From Roridomyces roridus (taxonomy: Eukaryota > Basidiomycota > Agaricomycetes > Agaricales > Mycenaceae): a stretch of DNA of 64,000 nucleotides. Numbering within the stretch: position 1 is the first letter of the stretch; each line of letters starts with the position of its first letter. The notes beneath the pieces are model-generated. The model searched no databases, was not told the origin of the DNA, and worked only from the letters and a program-made list of their open reading frames with translations. Below, one piece after another: positions 43,940-54,376 of this stretch. Made by a program: the position numbers and the translations under genes. The DNA lies in the NCBI GenBank assembly GCA_029378245.1, contig JARKIF010000013.1, positions 310,001 to 374,000 on the forward strand, read 5' to 3'.

Positions 43940-45947
43940 TTAGTTCCAATTTGTACTCTTTGGCAAGTCTGTCTGCGCCTCTACATCGTGATAATGCACG
44001 CCTCTCTCCATCTGTACACCCAGTTGGAAGTGGTCCTGCAAAATCCCATCCAACTCGTAAAATGACCCCATAATTTCAGAGAGAGAGAGACGCACCGAAG
44101 GAACCTTGGTCGAAGCGGAATTTGGCGTCTGTGAGTAAGTCAAATGTAGCCTTGAACAACAAGCTCCCACCACGCACAGCAAATTGCACAGGTGCCTCCG
44201 AATCATACGTCCTACCCCTCCCTGTCCTCCTCTCTAACCCAATCGAGGTGGTAGTCTGCCTCCGTTGTCGGATATGATTGCGCGAGTTCAAGCTACGAGG
44301 GTAGGTTTCCATCAGGTCTGCAGCCACACATAAGGGGACTCACGCTGCGAGCAACACGTTGGTATAAACTGCGTCGTTTGCAGTTAGTTTGAGGTCGGAG
44401 GAGAAGGTTAATTCTTACATTTAGCCATGCAGAAATACAACCCCACAAAGATGAGGGTGTGGCTGAGCAGGATCCACTGTCCAATACATGACCTCAGCAC
44501 TTCACGGACAGAAGCCGACATAGACTCACGCAGAGCATGACGCTGATCGAGCCGAAGCTGGAGGGATTCAAACTTCGTTCTACGAAGAGAAAATCGAGCG
44601 TACAAAGTCAGCGTCCCTGAACCCACGTGAGATTATATCCAGCCAAATAAAAAGATGAGCTGCGAACCAGATTCGACGCCATAAAGCATCAGCTTGTCCA
44701 AAACATGCTTGAGACTGTCAAAATTTGGCGGCGGTTCAATTCGATTACAGGATGAACACACCGCCCATGCTCAACTCGATGCCGCAGCAGAAAGAAAACA
44801 AGTAAACCAGAGCTGAGTGCGTCGAGGACCGCCGAGACGATGAGGGTAAAGGTTATCAGCCACTGGGTGTAAGTCAGAACATATGTTGGGGCAGAGAGAG
44901 AGAACTCACGCCACCGTGCAGCTGCAACAGGCTGTATCTTCCGAACTTGAACCTGGATAAATGAGTGAGATGAGCTCCCAATTCCGGCTGGACGCTCACA
45001 ATCGCGCAGCAGCCGCTGGTCACAATGAACTCCAACAAGATCATGTGGGATGAAGGGAAGAACGCACTAGTCGCCACAGCTACACAAAGGTATCGAACTC
45101 TTCGACTGGACGAGAGAAGGGCGCGGGCTTACCAACGCGAAGGCAAACAAGCAGAATCTACCGTCTAGTCAATATCTACGGTAATGTGAAGTAGCCTGGA
45201 CGCACGATGGGAGCGGTTATCACCCGATTCCGTCCACTCAGAATAAAAATGCGGTATGCGAAGAAGCTTGAAGAAATTCGTCTTTGAGAAGCTTGCACAT
45301 CTGAAGTAGGGTGCTCACCAATCTTTGAAGACGCCAATAGTTGGCTGATACCCTCAAAGAGCGTCGCGCTTATCCGAAAGAAGACACTCACCGTCAGAAT
45401 CACGATCATCTGTTCCTCTGTCAAAAGAGGTACAGCCCTCGACAGTATTCGTCACGCACCGGAATCTGCCTGACATCCTCGTCAGCGTGTGGAACCAAAT
45501 CAGTGAAATCGACGTACCACGGAACCTCATCGACGGAGAGAAATTGCCCATAGCTCCCAATTAAGTAAAACCAGACAGCGCTCCAGATGAGGCCCGTATG
45601 TATTGTGTCCAGGATCCTGCAAAACGATGAGAAGAGCCAGACGGTGAGATAGAGTGAAATACGCACCAAACGACGGCAACCTCGGATAGATGTCAGGAAC
45701 CGGTGGTTCGACGAGGCCCCAAACGACACACCATTAGTTTGAGCCGTAAAGGGTCCTCTCTGTACGCCTTGAAGTAAAACATGGCTTGGAGGTCTGAAAT
45801 CCCTGAAAGGCTACCAGTGGTGGGTGTCAGCGGCACTCGACCCCCACAAAGCCAGTCGACTTACACCGACGCAAAGAGCGCACCAAGCAGCAGCGCGCCA
45901 AAAGTCTTGGGTATATCGACGGGAGGTCCAGTGGTCGACGCAGACAT
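43940..45947 (-). CDS. DUF6534-type seven-TM protein, paralogue A
   Basis: Begins MSASTTGPPVDIPKTFGALL and LLGALFASV, the usual start of this agaricomycete family. The second exon carries SGISDLQAMFYFKAYREDPL; a 14-nt micro-exon (VAVVW junction, GTTGCCGTCGTTTG) follows, then DTIHTGLIWSAVWFYLIGSY, VDEVPWQIPMIVILT, FFAYRIFILSGRNRVITAPI, WLITFTLIVSAVLDALSSGL, TLIFVGLYFCMAK and SLNSRNHIRQRRQTTT. The Ser-Leu-Asn-Ser-Arg motif corresponds to the LNAR tail of family members. At least nine exons are required; those in the middle (about 44.6-45.2 kb) I could not resolve with certainty, and the part after MIVILT lacks a clean splice path. Topology is receptor-like; function unknown. Lies tandem with paralogue B. 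Confidence 0.65.
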
Positions 45948-46793
45948 CTCCTGCCTAGCTGGGAGTAGAAGAAATTAATCTCTCACGTTAGCTTCGAAAG
46001 GCAGCACGGGTATAAGTACTTCTCAGTGTCGGCGTGTACATGTCGGCTGCAGTTCATTTCCCTGGCCTGAATTGTCGAGCACTTCGACTGCCTACAGGAT
46101 TGGGGTGCCAGTGAGAGAATCGCAACGGGAGAAGCCAGTCGTTTCTTCCGAGTCGTCACTAGCAGTAGCCAGTCCAAGAGTCGGTGAGGAGAACAAGATG
46201 AAACGCCACGAGGTCAGCCACAGATTCGCACGCGGGCGCAGTGAATCCAGACTGAGTGGCACGGACCATTGGGCATTGGCAGTGCCTTGCGACCGCCCCG
46301 TCGTGGACCCGGTGGCCATTGTTCCCGGCCAGTCGGATACAAAAGTTGCGTGCGGCTTGTGCTCGGCGTGTGCTTAGAGTGGAAAGAAGGTGGCCATGGT
46401 GTGAGTGGTGGAAGAGAAGAAGAGATGAATGCCATCATTTGGTGATTTGATCCGCCTGAATCGCCACATCATGTGACGACAGAAGTGGAGCGGAGTCGTT
46501 GGAATTCCCAGCATCCTATAACATCGCAATCGGTATTCACACGAATGTCGTGGAAAGCTGAGATCCGAAACGGTTTCCGGAAGGATCGAGCCACCACCCG
46601 GAGCCTGTCGCGCCGTGTTGACAACGTGTTGAACAAGGAAAGGTGTCGTGCGCGGCACGGCAAGTGAGCATGCTTGATGAATACTTGCGAAAACAGACCG
46701 GGCCTTTGCCAGCATGGAGGGCCGAGTGAAATACATGGTCATCTAAATAAGTTATAAATACACACGTCCAAGTCCGGAGGTGGTCTAAGTATT
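45948..46793. other. Spacer between DUF6534 paralogues
   Basis: About 850 nt between the start of paralogue A and the stop of paralogue B. Only short frames on both strands; presumably promoter of A and 3' flank of B. Confidence 0.45.
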
Positions 46794-48777
46794 TCAAGCT
46801 ATGCCGCTACTCGACCGCCGAAATTGAGACTCATCCACCTCATAATGTACTGTCCTCTCCATCTGGACGCTGATTTGGAATTTATCCTGAAAACTCGGGA
46901 TCAGCACCCAATCTTCGTGTCGGAAAGAGGGAAGAGCATACAGAGCCGGGGTCCTTGGATTTATTTGATGGCGCCGGCTGGTACTACGCATCAGACACCC
47001 AGAAAGATGTATGAGAGAGAGGGCAAAGATACATACCGCAAATTCGATGGGATGAGCACCCAGATGCGGATCGTCCATGTTGGTTGTCCGGATCCGAGGT
47101 TCCAGGACAACCGATGGAGTCCCTCTAAGGACGTCATTCCGAGAATTCAGACTAGGCCCTGTTAGAAACGAAGAGTAGAACAGATGGAGACGTACGTGAT
47201 CAGCAGAACGTTGGCGTAAACTATACAAATGAGTCATGATATCGTTGCGCAGTAGTGACGACGCACATTTGCCCATGCAGAAGTATACCCCACCGAATAC
47301 AAGGTTCTTCATGAGTATCCACTGGTGAATGGGTCAGGAATCCATACTTGAAGGAATGGATATGCCACGCACACATAGCATGGTCGTGAGGGAGCCCAGG
47401 CTAGATTTCAAGACGCAGCGTCAGCTTCCATCGGGCGATTTACAATAGTGCCTACAATGTCAAACAACCTGAAATAGATTGAGCCAACGCTGACTGAGAT
47501 CAGGAGAAGCAAACGGACCGCACTCCAGCCCATAAACGATCAGCTTGTTCAGAACGCGATTATACCTGCTTCGTGGTCAGAGTGTGTACAAAAATCGAGG
47601 CCAGCTACACTTACCGGCCATTCTCGACGCGATGTTGAAAGAGGAGATAAACCAACGTGCCCGAGGTGACCGCATCGAGGGCGGCAGAAACGGCGAATGT
47701 GAATGTGAGAAGCCACTAATTACGGCGTCAGACCGAGGATATCCGGCTGGCCTTAAGAATATAGCGCCCACCTGATCATGCTCCTCCACCAGGCTGAATC
47801 GCTTGAGTTTAAATCTGTTGGCCATGTAGTTAGCATGAGCTGTAATTTGGGTCGCACGGGCGCACTCTTTCTCTGCAACCACTGGTTCCGAGATCAACTT
47901 GCGGCCGCCTCCTGGACATGGAAATGAACAAACCGATTGCGGAACCTAGAATAATCGGAATCAATATCGTCAAAGAACTCATTTTCTTTGTGCTCACCCA
48001 AACGAAGGCAGATGAGGATAATCTAGGGCGCCATGATGACTGTCTCATAAAGAAGATAGAATCACAAACGCACCACAGGAGCCGTTAAGAACCAATCCTG
48101 CTTGCTCAGGACGAATATCCGCTTTGCATAGAAACTTTCAAGCCGGTCATTCGACGGCACTCTAAGCGTTGACACCACGTACTAGTCGACGCAGACGACG
48201 ATCAGCGACTAGGAATCGTCAGACATGTCAGACCCATCCGAACGAGCAACTCACAGTCTGAATGACGATCATCTGCGGAAGGTAAGGACGAGCGTCGGCT
48301 CTGAATTGCAAAAAACGCACCGGAATTTGCCACGGGATTACATCGACGACAGGCTAATGACCCGTAATTTCCAATGAGATAAAACCAGACGGCGCTCCAG
48401 ATGAATCCGAGGTGTATCGTATCCATTATCCTGAGGCTCCAAGATAAGCAGGAATTTCAAATCGAATGCAAAGTAAACGCACCAGACTATCGTGACCTGG
48501 GTAGATGTACTCTAAATCCTTCTCAGGAGCTTCTCATGCGTGGGCACTGACCAGTATTTTGAGCGGCAATGGATCATGCTTGTACGACTTGAAGTAAAAC
48601 ATCGCCTGCAGGTCGGACATTCCGGAGAAACTAAAACGTACCATGCGTACGCACGTCAGACACCGAGACGCACATGATACTGGAGATTCAGACTCACACT
48701 GAAGCAAAGAGCGCCCCTATGAGCACTGCGCCCAAGTTCTTCGGTATGTCCACGGGGGGAGGGCCGGGTGTAGACAT
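46794..48777 (-). pseudogene. DUF6534-type seven-TM protein, paralogue B, with frame break
   Basis: Same plan as paralogue A: MSTPGPPPVDIPKNLGAVLI, FSGMSDLQAMFYFKSYKHDP, a 14-nt micro-exon (GTCACGATAGTCTG), DTIHLGFIWSAVWFYLIGNY, MIVIQT, AKRIFVLSKQDWFLTAP, NLVFGGVYFCMGK and SLNSRNDVLRGTPSVVLEPR. Between YGS and VDVIPWQIP the frame needs a one-base deletion (about 48345), which would truncate the protein, so I list it as a likely pseudogene; an assembly indel is the alternative. Unlike A it has no intron inside the codon for the Trp of PWQIP. The two genes are an old tandem duplicate pair, diverged to perhaps half identity by eye. Confidence 0.6.
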
Positions 48778-50180
48778 CGTGCGGGGGAGAAAGGGAGCCG
48801 GAACCTCCATCGAAACGGAGGATTCCCATATATATACTCATTGTCCGTGAGTAAAGGATCCTGATATTTTTGCAGAAGTTGCCGCGCTTCGCGTGAGATG
48901 TATCGGAAAACCGGAGATTGGGCATCGACGCCGTCGCGTATCTGTGTTCCCTTGCAATTGGATTGCGTCGCAACATAACAAGTGCCCGATGCTCAATCCG
49001 ATCTCCGTCCTAGTTGTGTGGTGTGTCGGTCATAAGAACGACATTTACCGAATGGGCGACGCGGGCTTACTTTGATTTCCACGCTGAGATCAGAGACCCG
49101 TCCATCACATCAAACCAGATCTCTTCCCGTTAGTGTATTAAGTTTTTGGAGTATTGGTGCCGGTCAAGAGTCGGATTGGATGCGCAAAATGAAGCCGGCG
49201 TGCCGGTGGCGCTGCAATGCACCAGCCCAGCAGCCTGGTGACCCGGGAGCGTTGCTAGCAAGGACGCCAATGACGCGCAGTGATTGCGTAGTGAGGCAGA
49301 AAATGGGCCTATCCGAAGCCCTGGGAGAGAGATTGCGGGCCTGTGCGAGCAGCATGGGGGTGCCTTGGAAGAAGCATGTTTTGCGGCAAATACATCAAAC
49401 CTTGTTTCCCGGATCAACCAGCGGCGATGCGACATTGTTGAAACTTGAGAACAAGTTGAGAGGGCGACGGCCACGCGTCATCTTTGCGTGTTCCATCAGA
49501 GACCATCGCTGTCGCGCCTTTCCGTGATTTGTCGGCGACTCGGTGTCTGCGGTTGGTATGTGGTCACTGGTGCACTGGTGCGGTACAACAAATTTTTAAA
49601 AAGACGTCTCGTCTATTCACTGCGAAATGTAAGTTCAGATTTGAAAGAACGAGTCGGGGCCATGCAGCTTGAACACAAGTCAGTTGATATAGCTGTTACA
49701 ATTTATTTGCAAAGGAGAGAGAGAGAACACGCACGCGCAGACCCGCTCCCGGTTTTGAATACCAAGACAGAGACCCAGTCAAGACAAAGACGCACCGGAC
49801 ACCCACAAATCAACAAAATCAATCCCCAACCCACACTGCTTGGCAGGGACCTCCGCAGTGTCGAGACGAGCGGCCCGACTTTACTACCCGCGAGCTGGAC
49901 TCCGGATGTCTTCCACGATGCTTGCTGGCGGACGGGGGACCATTCTTCTTTCGAGGACGTCGCGAACCCCACTGGGAGGAGATTGTTACTTGGCAGCAGA
50001 AGGAGGACGGAGGAGGGGACGCACTTTCGCCGGGGGCCACAAATGATGCCCACGCCGAAGGATACGCACAGACGACGGAAGGCTGTAACTGGGATGATGC
50101 GGATACGCAGATCTGCACGGCAGACGTATGTACGAGGAGGTTTCCGATGGCAGTGAGATGTGTGAGATCCAAGTACTATA
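48778..50180. other. Intergenic, no supported gene
   Basis: About 1.4 kb. Frames up to 222 codons (49488..50156, +) are Arg/Gly/Pro-rich, lack domains and compete with antisense frames. Minus-strand sequence near 49.7-50.1 kb may contain the 3' exons of the uncertain gene that follows, but I could not connect them. Confidence 0.35.
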
Positions 50181-51154
50181 CTACCACATCATTCGATGAA
50201 CGGAAGGCCAGGAGGAGGAGGATACAGAAATCTCACGCACAAGTTTTTCCCCGCCAATCCAATCTCCTCTTTTCGCCGAATCAAACAGGAACATCGGGCG
50301 TGTCGAGTACGGCGGGTCGTTGCGGCCCGCGGCGGGAATATCGTCGTCCATCTCCGCGGGTAGGCTCGAATCCAGCCTGTCTATGAACAAGTGTGTCTAT
50401 CGACAGTTCCATAGACAGACCGGTTCCGGTCTACTCCGCGAGCTCTGAGTGAGAACACCATGACGTTGGAGCCCATTACGGCCGTCCCACTTGTTCTCCG
50501 CGACGTCGAGATCGGTCTGGTTCCACTTTGTGGTAGGGAAAGGATACTGCACGTACATACTGATTCGCGTATCAAAAGAAGACCGGCCGCAAGACAGACG
50601 CACCTTTTTAGTACGCAGAAGCGTCATTATCGGATAATCGGGCACGCGGCGTATTCCATTTCGTGTAGGTCCTTAACGAGCTCGGGGAGCCAGAACTGTT
50701 GTGGTGGAACTGAGCACTAGTGAGCACCGAGGTGACGACAACGCGAGCCGTGCCTACGATGTGTTGGTGTGCGGTAGCGTTAGAGGGGATGGGCACGCAC
50801 CGACATTCTTGAAATCTTCTGACTCCTCGATGGACGGGCTTCCGAGCATCTGCTGAAGAAAGGGAAGAGGTCCCCAAGCTCACACACAACTGTGAGCTTG
50901 GCAGCTTGTCGTGGCTCGTCTACGTCCCTGTCGTCAGTGGGTGCTCCGGATTGCGCGTATGGGCCGGTATGGCTGGACGGTCGTCAGATTGGCCGAAAGG
51001 ACGTACCTCGGGGAGATATGAGTACTACGCCGACGGCGCTGCAGTCCACACTCACTTTGCTTCGATGTGCGGGCAGGGCGGTCACAGGGTGGAAAAAAGG
51101 TGGCGGTGAGACTAGGGTTAGGGTTAGCGCCCCTTGATCTCCGGTGTCCGCCAT
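50181..51154 (-). CDS. Uncertain multi-exon gene, unknown function
   Basis: Minus-strand pieces with protein-like composition: MADTGDQGALTLTLVSPPPF from an ATG at 51154, then SAVGVVLISPR, QMLGSPSIEESEDFKNV, QFWLPELVKDLHEMEYAACP, MYVQYPFPTTKWNQTDLDVA and FLFDSAKRGDWIGGEKLVRE, separated by plausible GT..AG introns (for example GTACGT after ISPR and GTGCGT after FKNV). The pieces lie in different frames and not all phases agree, so exon calls are tentative. I recognise no family. The first exon contains a telomere-like GGGTTA repeat read as LTLTL. Confidence 0.3.
51113..51127. repeat. Short interstitial telomere-like repeat
   Basis: TAGGGTTAGGGTTAG contains two full TTAGGG units, the canonical fungal telomere repeat, far from any sequence end. 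Confidence 0.6.
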
Positions 51155-51510
51155 CAACGACGACAAAGAGGCCGGCTTTTTCTGGCTCGGGTCCTCTCCC
51201 CCCATTCCTCTCTTCTAGGGACGGCTACTGCTCTGCTTCAAACCTACTCCGATACTGTCGGCAACGGGTGAAGGCTGCGCCACTCTGAGGCTGTGACAGT
51301 CCGCACGGTGCTGGAGCGAGTATTGGCGCCCGTAGAACGGCATGCACTCTCGAGGGGGGGCTATCAAAGGTTAGATGTATTCCGGAAGCGAATCGGACAG
51401 TGAGCGAAGTCGCCGGTCAATTTCCACCACCGTGCTTCCTGTCAACATCCTTTTATAACCTGTGCGGCGCCTGCAAATTTTACAGCTTCCTCTCTCTCTC
51501 TCCCCACACC

Positions 51511-53731
51511 ATGGACACGAACGGCCACTCTCGAGGACCATCGGACGCTACCTTGCACAACTACCTCGCGGGGATTACTGGGCTGCCCAACACCGATTCG
51601 CCCTTGTCTTCTCCTCGTGCGACCACATTCAACGACCCCACGACGATTCCACCCATAATCCCTCCCGAACACCCGTTCCGCACCCTCATCCTCTGCTTCG
51701 ATGGCACCGGCGACCAATTCGACTCGGATAACTCGAACATCGTCCAATTGTTCTCTTTGCTGCCCAAGGCGGATCGGTCGAAGCAAATGGTGTATTACCA
51801 GTGCGTAAACTCTTACAGTTACCCGCTTCACGCTTGCTGATAGTATTCAGAGCGGGAATAGGCACCTATACGTCTCCGCAAATCGCCACCCCAGTCATGT
51901 CGAAGATATCCAAAGTGCGTAGCGGCCGGAGCTTAGGGACATCTCACGGCAACTGAGACAGGCCGTCGACGAAGCGATAGCGTGGAACCTGGACGCGCAT
52001 GTAATGGGTCAGTCCCCCCCTTTCTGTGGCGTGCTGCCGCAACTGACATGAGACATTGACTTGAAGGCGGCTATGAATTCCTGATGCAAAATTACACCTC
52101 TGGCGACCGCATCTGCATCTTTGGCTTCTCTCGCGGCGCATATACTGCTCGAAGGTGGGTTCTGAGCTCTATACCTTCCGTTCCACCCACCCTGAATCCA
52201 CGCTCGCAGTTTGGCAGGCATGATTCACAAGGTGATTCCACTCAGCGGGCGGCGGCGGTGGCGTTATCCGGAACCTGAACCTCGCATACGCCCATAGGTC
52301 GGCCTTCTCCCAGCATCCAATCATCAACAAATCCCATTCGCCTACAAAATGTACACACGCGAAGGTATAGCGGCTTCTCACTGCCCGTGGAATAACCATT
52401 GTAACCATCCATAGACGAAATTGGTTGGAAGCAATCCAATGCGTTTAAGAAGGTCAATAGTATTTCCAACCTGCAATTCCCACTCCCAGTGGCTAAACCC
52501 CCTCAAAGGCCTTCTCGATTGACGTGGATATCGAATTCGTCGGAGTCTGGTGAGTGCCTTCCCTCGAAATCTAAACTAGGGAATATGCAATGAACGCCTT
52601 CTCAGGGACACGGTGAACTCGGTCGGACTCATCCCGCGGCGTTTACCATTCACCGCATCCAACACCATCGTACGAACGTTCCGACATGCGATGGCGCTCG
52701 ATGAGCGGAGGGCCAAGTTCAAAGTGAGTAGAATCACCCGCATTCAAAGCCTCTCATGACCATTGAATCCAGGTTAATCATTGGAACCGCCTCACCGCAA
52801 AGGACCTCGAGTTGACCGGACGAAGTGATCAAAAGCAACAACAACGCCACCTTTCGCACAAGCAGTCACAGAACATGCTGGAGCGCAAATACTCAAAGGA
52901 CAGGTACTCTGTTACGGACGTCGATGAGGTGGGTATTATCTCACTTCTCGCCGTCGCTCAGCTCATTTTATCTTAGGTGTGGTTCTCTGGATGTCACTGT
53001 GGTACGTCCAACCCACCCACGCTCCAAGTCCTCAACACAATACTGACATACATACAGACGTCGGTGGCGGCTCCGTCTCCAACGAAACCCCCAACAACCT
53101 TGCCCGTATCCCCCTCCGCTGGATGATCCGTGAATGCTTCAAGACGCACTCGGGTATCATGTTCGACAGCGAGGCGCTGCGTGGCATTGGCATCGACCCC
53201 GCGACTCTCTATCCCCATGTTTCGGCGAGGCCCCCGGCGCTGCCCGTTGATGACCGAAAGCTTTTGTCAATTAACGAGTCGGAGACGATCACACGGACGC
53301 GGGCTAGGGCTTTATCCGCAGCGAGCATAAGCGCCGCCCCGGCTCCCTCATCGTCTGCGAACGGCAAAGACCCATCCCCGCGCTCACCCACGGCGCCTGC
53401 ACCGCTAACAGAAGAAGAACACGAACTCGCAGACGCTCTCTGTCCCGTGTACGACCAACTCGCGATCGCCCGGGGCTGGTGGATCCTCGAGGTCCTCCCA
53501 GTCAAACAGCGGTACCAGCGCGAAGATGATAGCTGGGCGTCCTACTTTGGATGGAACATGGGCCGGGGGCGGGTCGTCCCTCTCGCTGATCCCAAGGAGG
53601 ATGGGGCGCAGCAGGCAGAGAGGGCGAGAGTGAGAGTACATCGGAGTGTTAAGATGAGGTTGGAGGCGGGTGCGGGGAAGTATAAGCCGAAGGCCAAGTT
53701 TGATATGGGGAGGGTGACCTGGGTTGATTGA
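51511..53731 (+). CDS. DUF2235 alpha/beta-hydrolase (T6SS phospholipase effector-like catalytic domain)
   Basis: Twelve exons (51511..51800, 51851..51914, 51962..52007, 52067..52154, 52210..52231, 52298..52364, 52415..52452, 52509..52549, 52606..52723, 52773..52928, 52977..53001, 53058..53731) join to 542 residues. The entry strand is TLILCFDGTGDQFD, the DUF2235 N-terminal hallmark. The nucleophile elbow is RICIFGFSRGAYTARSLAG (GFSRG = GxSxG), complete only after joining exons 4 and 5. Later blocks are DIEFVGVWDTVNSVG and WFSGCHCDVGGGS, where the Asp is the expected catalytic acid region. The tail (residues about 380-542) is Ser/Pro-rich then basic. The family includes bacterial Tle1 phospholipases; fungal members are cytosolic and their substrates are unknown. 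Two exons are only 22 and 25 nt. Confidence 0.88.
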
Positions 53732-54376
53732 GTGGGATTCTCGCTTCGGTTGCGCTTTATATATCTATGTACTTCAGTTATCTGTACATATATAATGTGT
53801 GTCTCAGGTAAATACGCATCCGCTTCAGCCACACTTGAACGCTTGTTGGCGATCATTTCAACATCATGGCTGGTGATCTTTGCTGGATAGGTGACTTTGG
53901 ATTCACATCGCATTTCTCTGTATTTACGCGGCGGCCTCTTTATGTAGAAAAGTGATTCGGCACCGGTTCGGTGTTGAATCTGAAGCGGCTACATAATCGT
54001 GATGCCGGCCGCCGATTCACACGGTTGCATGACAGTTGGTATCAAGCAAGGCACCATTTTCATAAGCGGAGGAACGCATGTCATGCATAGTTCCCAGCGG
54101 CCATAACTACATATTGGGCGGATACGGAAAAGGTCGATGAACCTCGTGAAAACCCTTGGATTTTGGTTGATCCAGCGCCCAACGTGAAGCGGAATCTGGA
54201 GGATCCGGCAGGTTGATTCCCTCTCACCCGGGGAAAAATCTGCTTTCTGGGTACGCTCATTGCAGTCACTTTGGCAATGATAAGTAAGCCGTGATTCGTG
54301 AATTAGCATGGGAATGAGTCTCACGACTATGGGATTCTCAATCTTTCTGACATTAGGAGGAGCCTACTGACATGGC
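53732..54376. other. Intergenic between DUF2235 gene and NLR-type gene
   Basis: About 650 nt, both neighbours on the plus strand. The first part is the 3' flank with TATATA-rich sequence; the second is presumably the NLR promoter. No clear TATA box. Confidence 0.45.

Noticed and set aside
49488..50156. 222-codon plus-strand frame
   Set aside because: Arg/Gly-rich, with no homology signal recognised; competes with antisense frames of similar quality.
51113..51127. Chromosome end
   Set aside because: Only two telomere units and genes continue on both sides.
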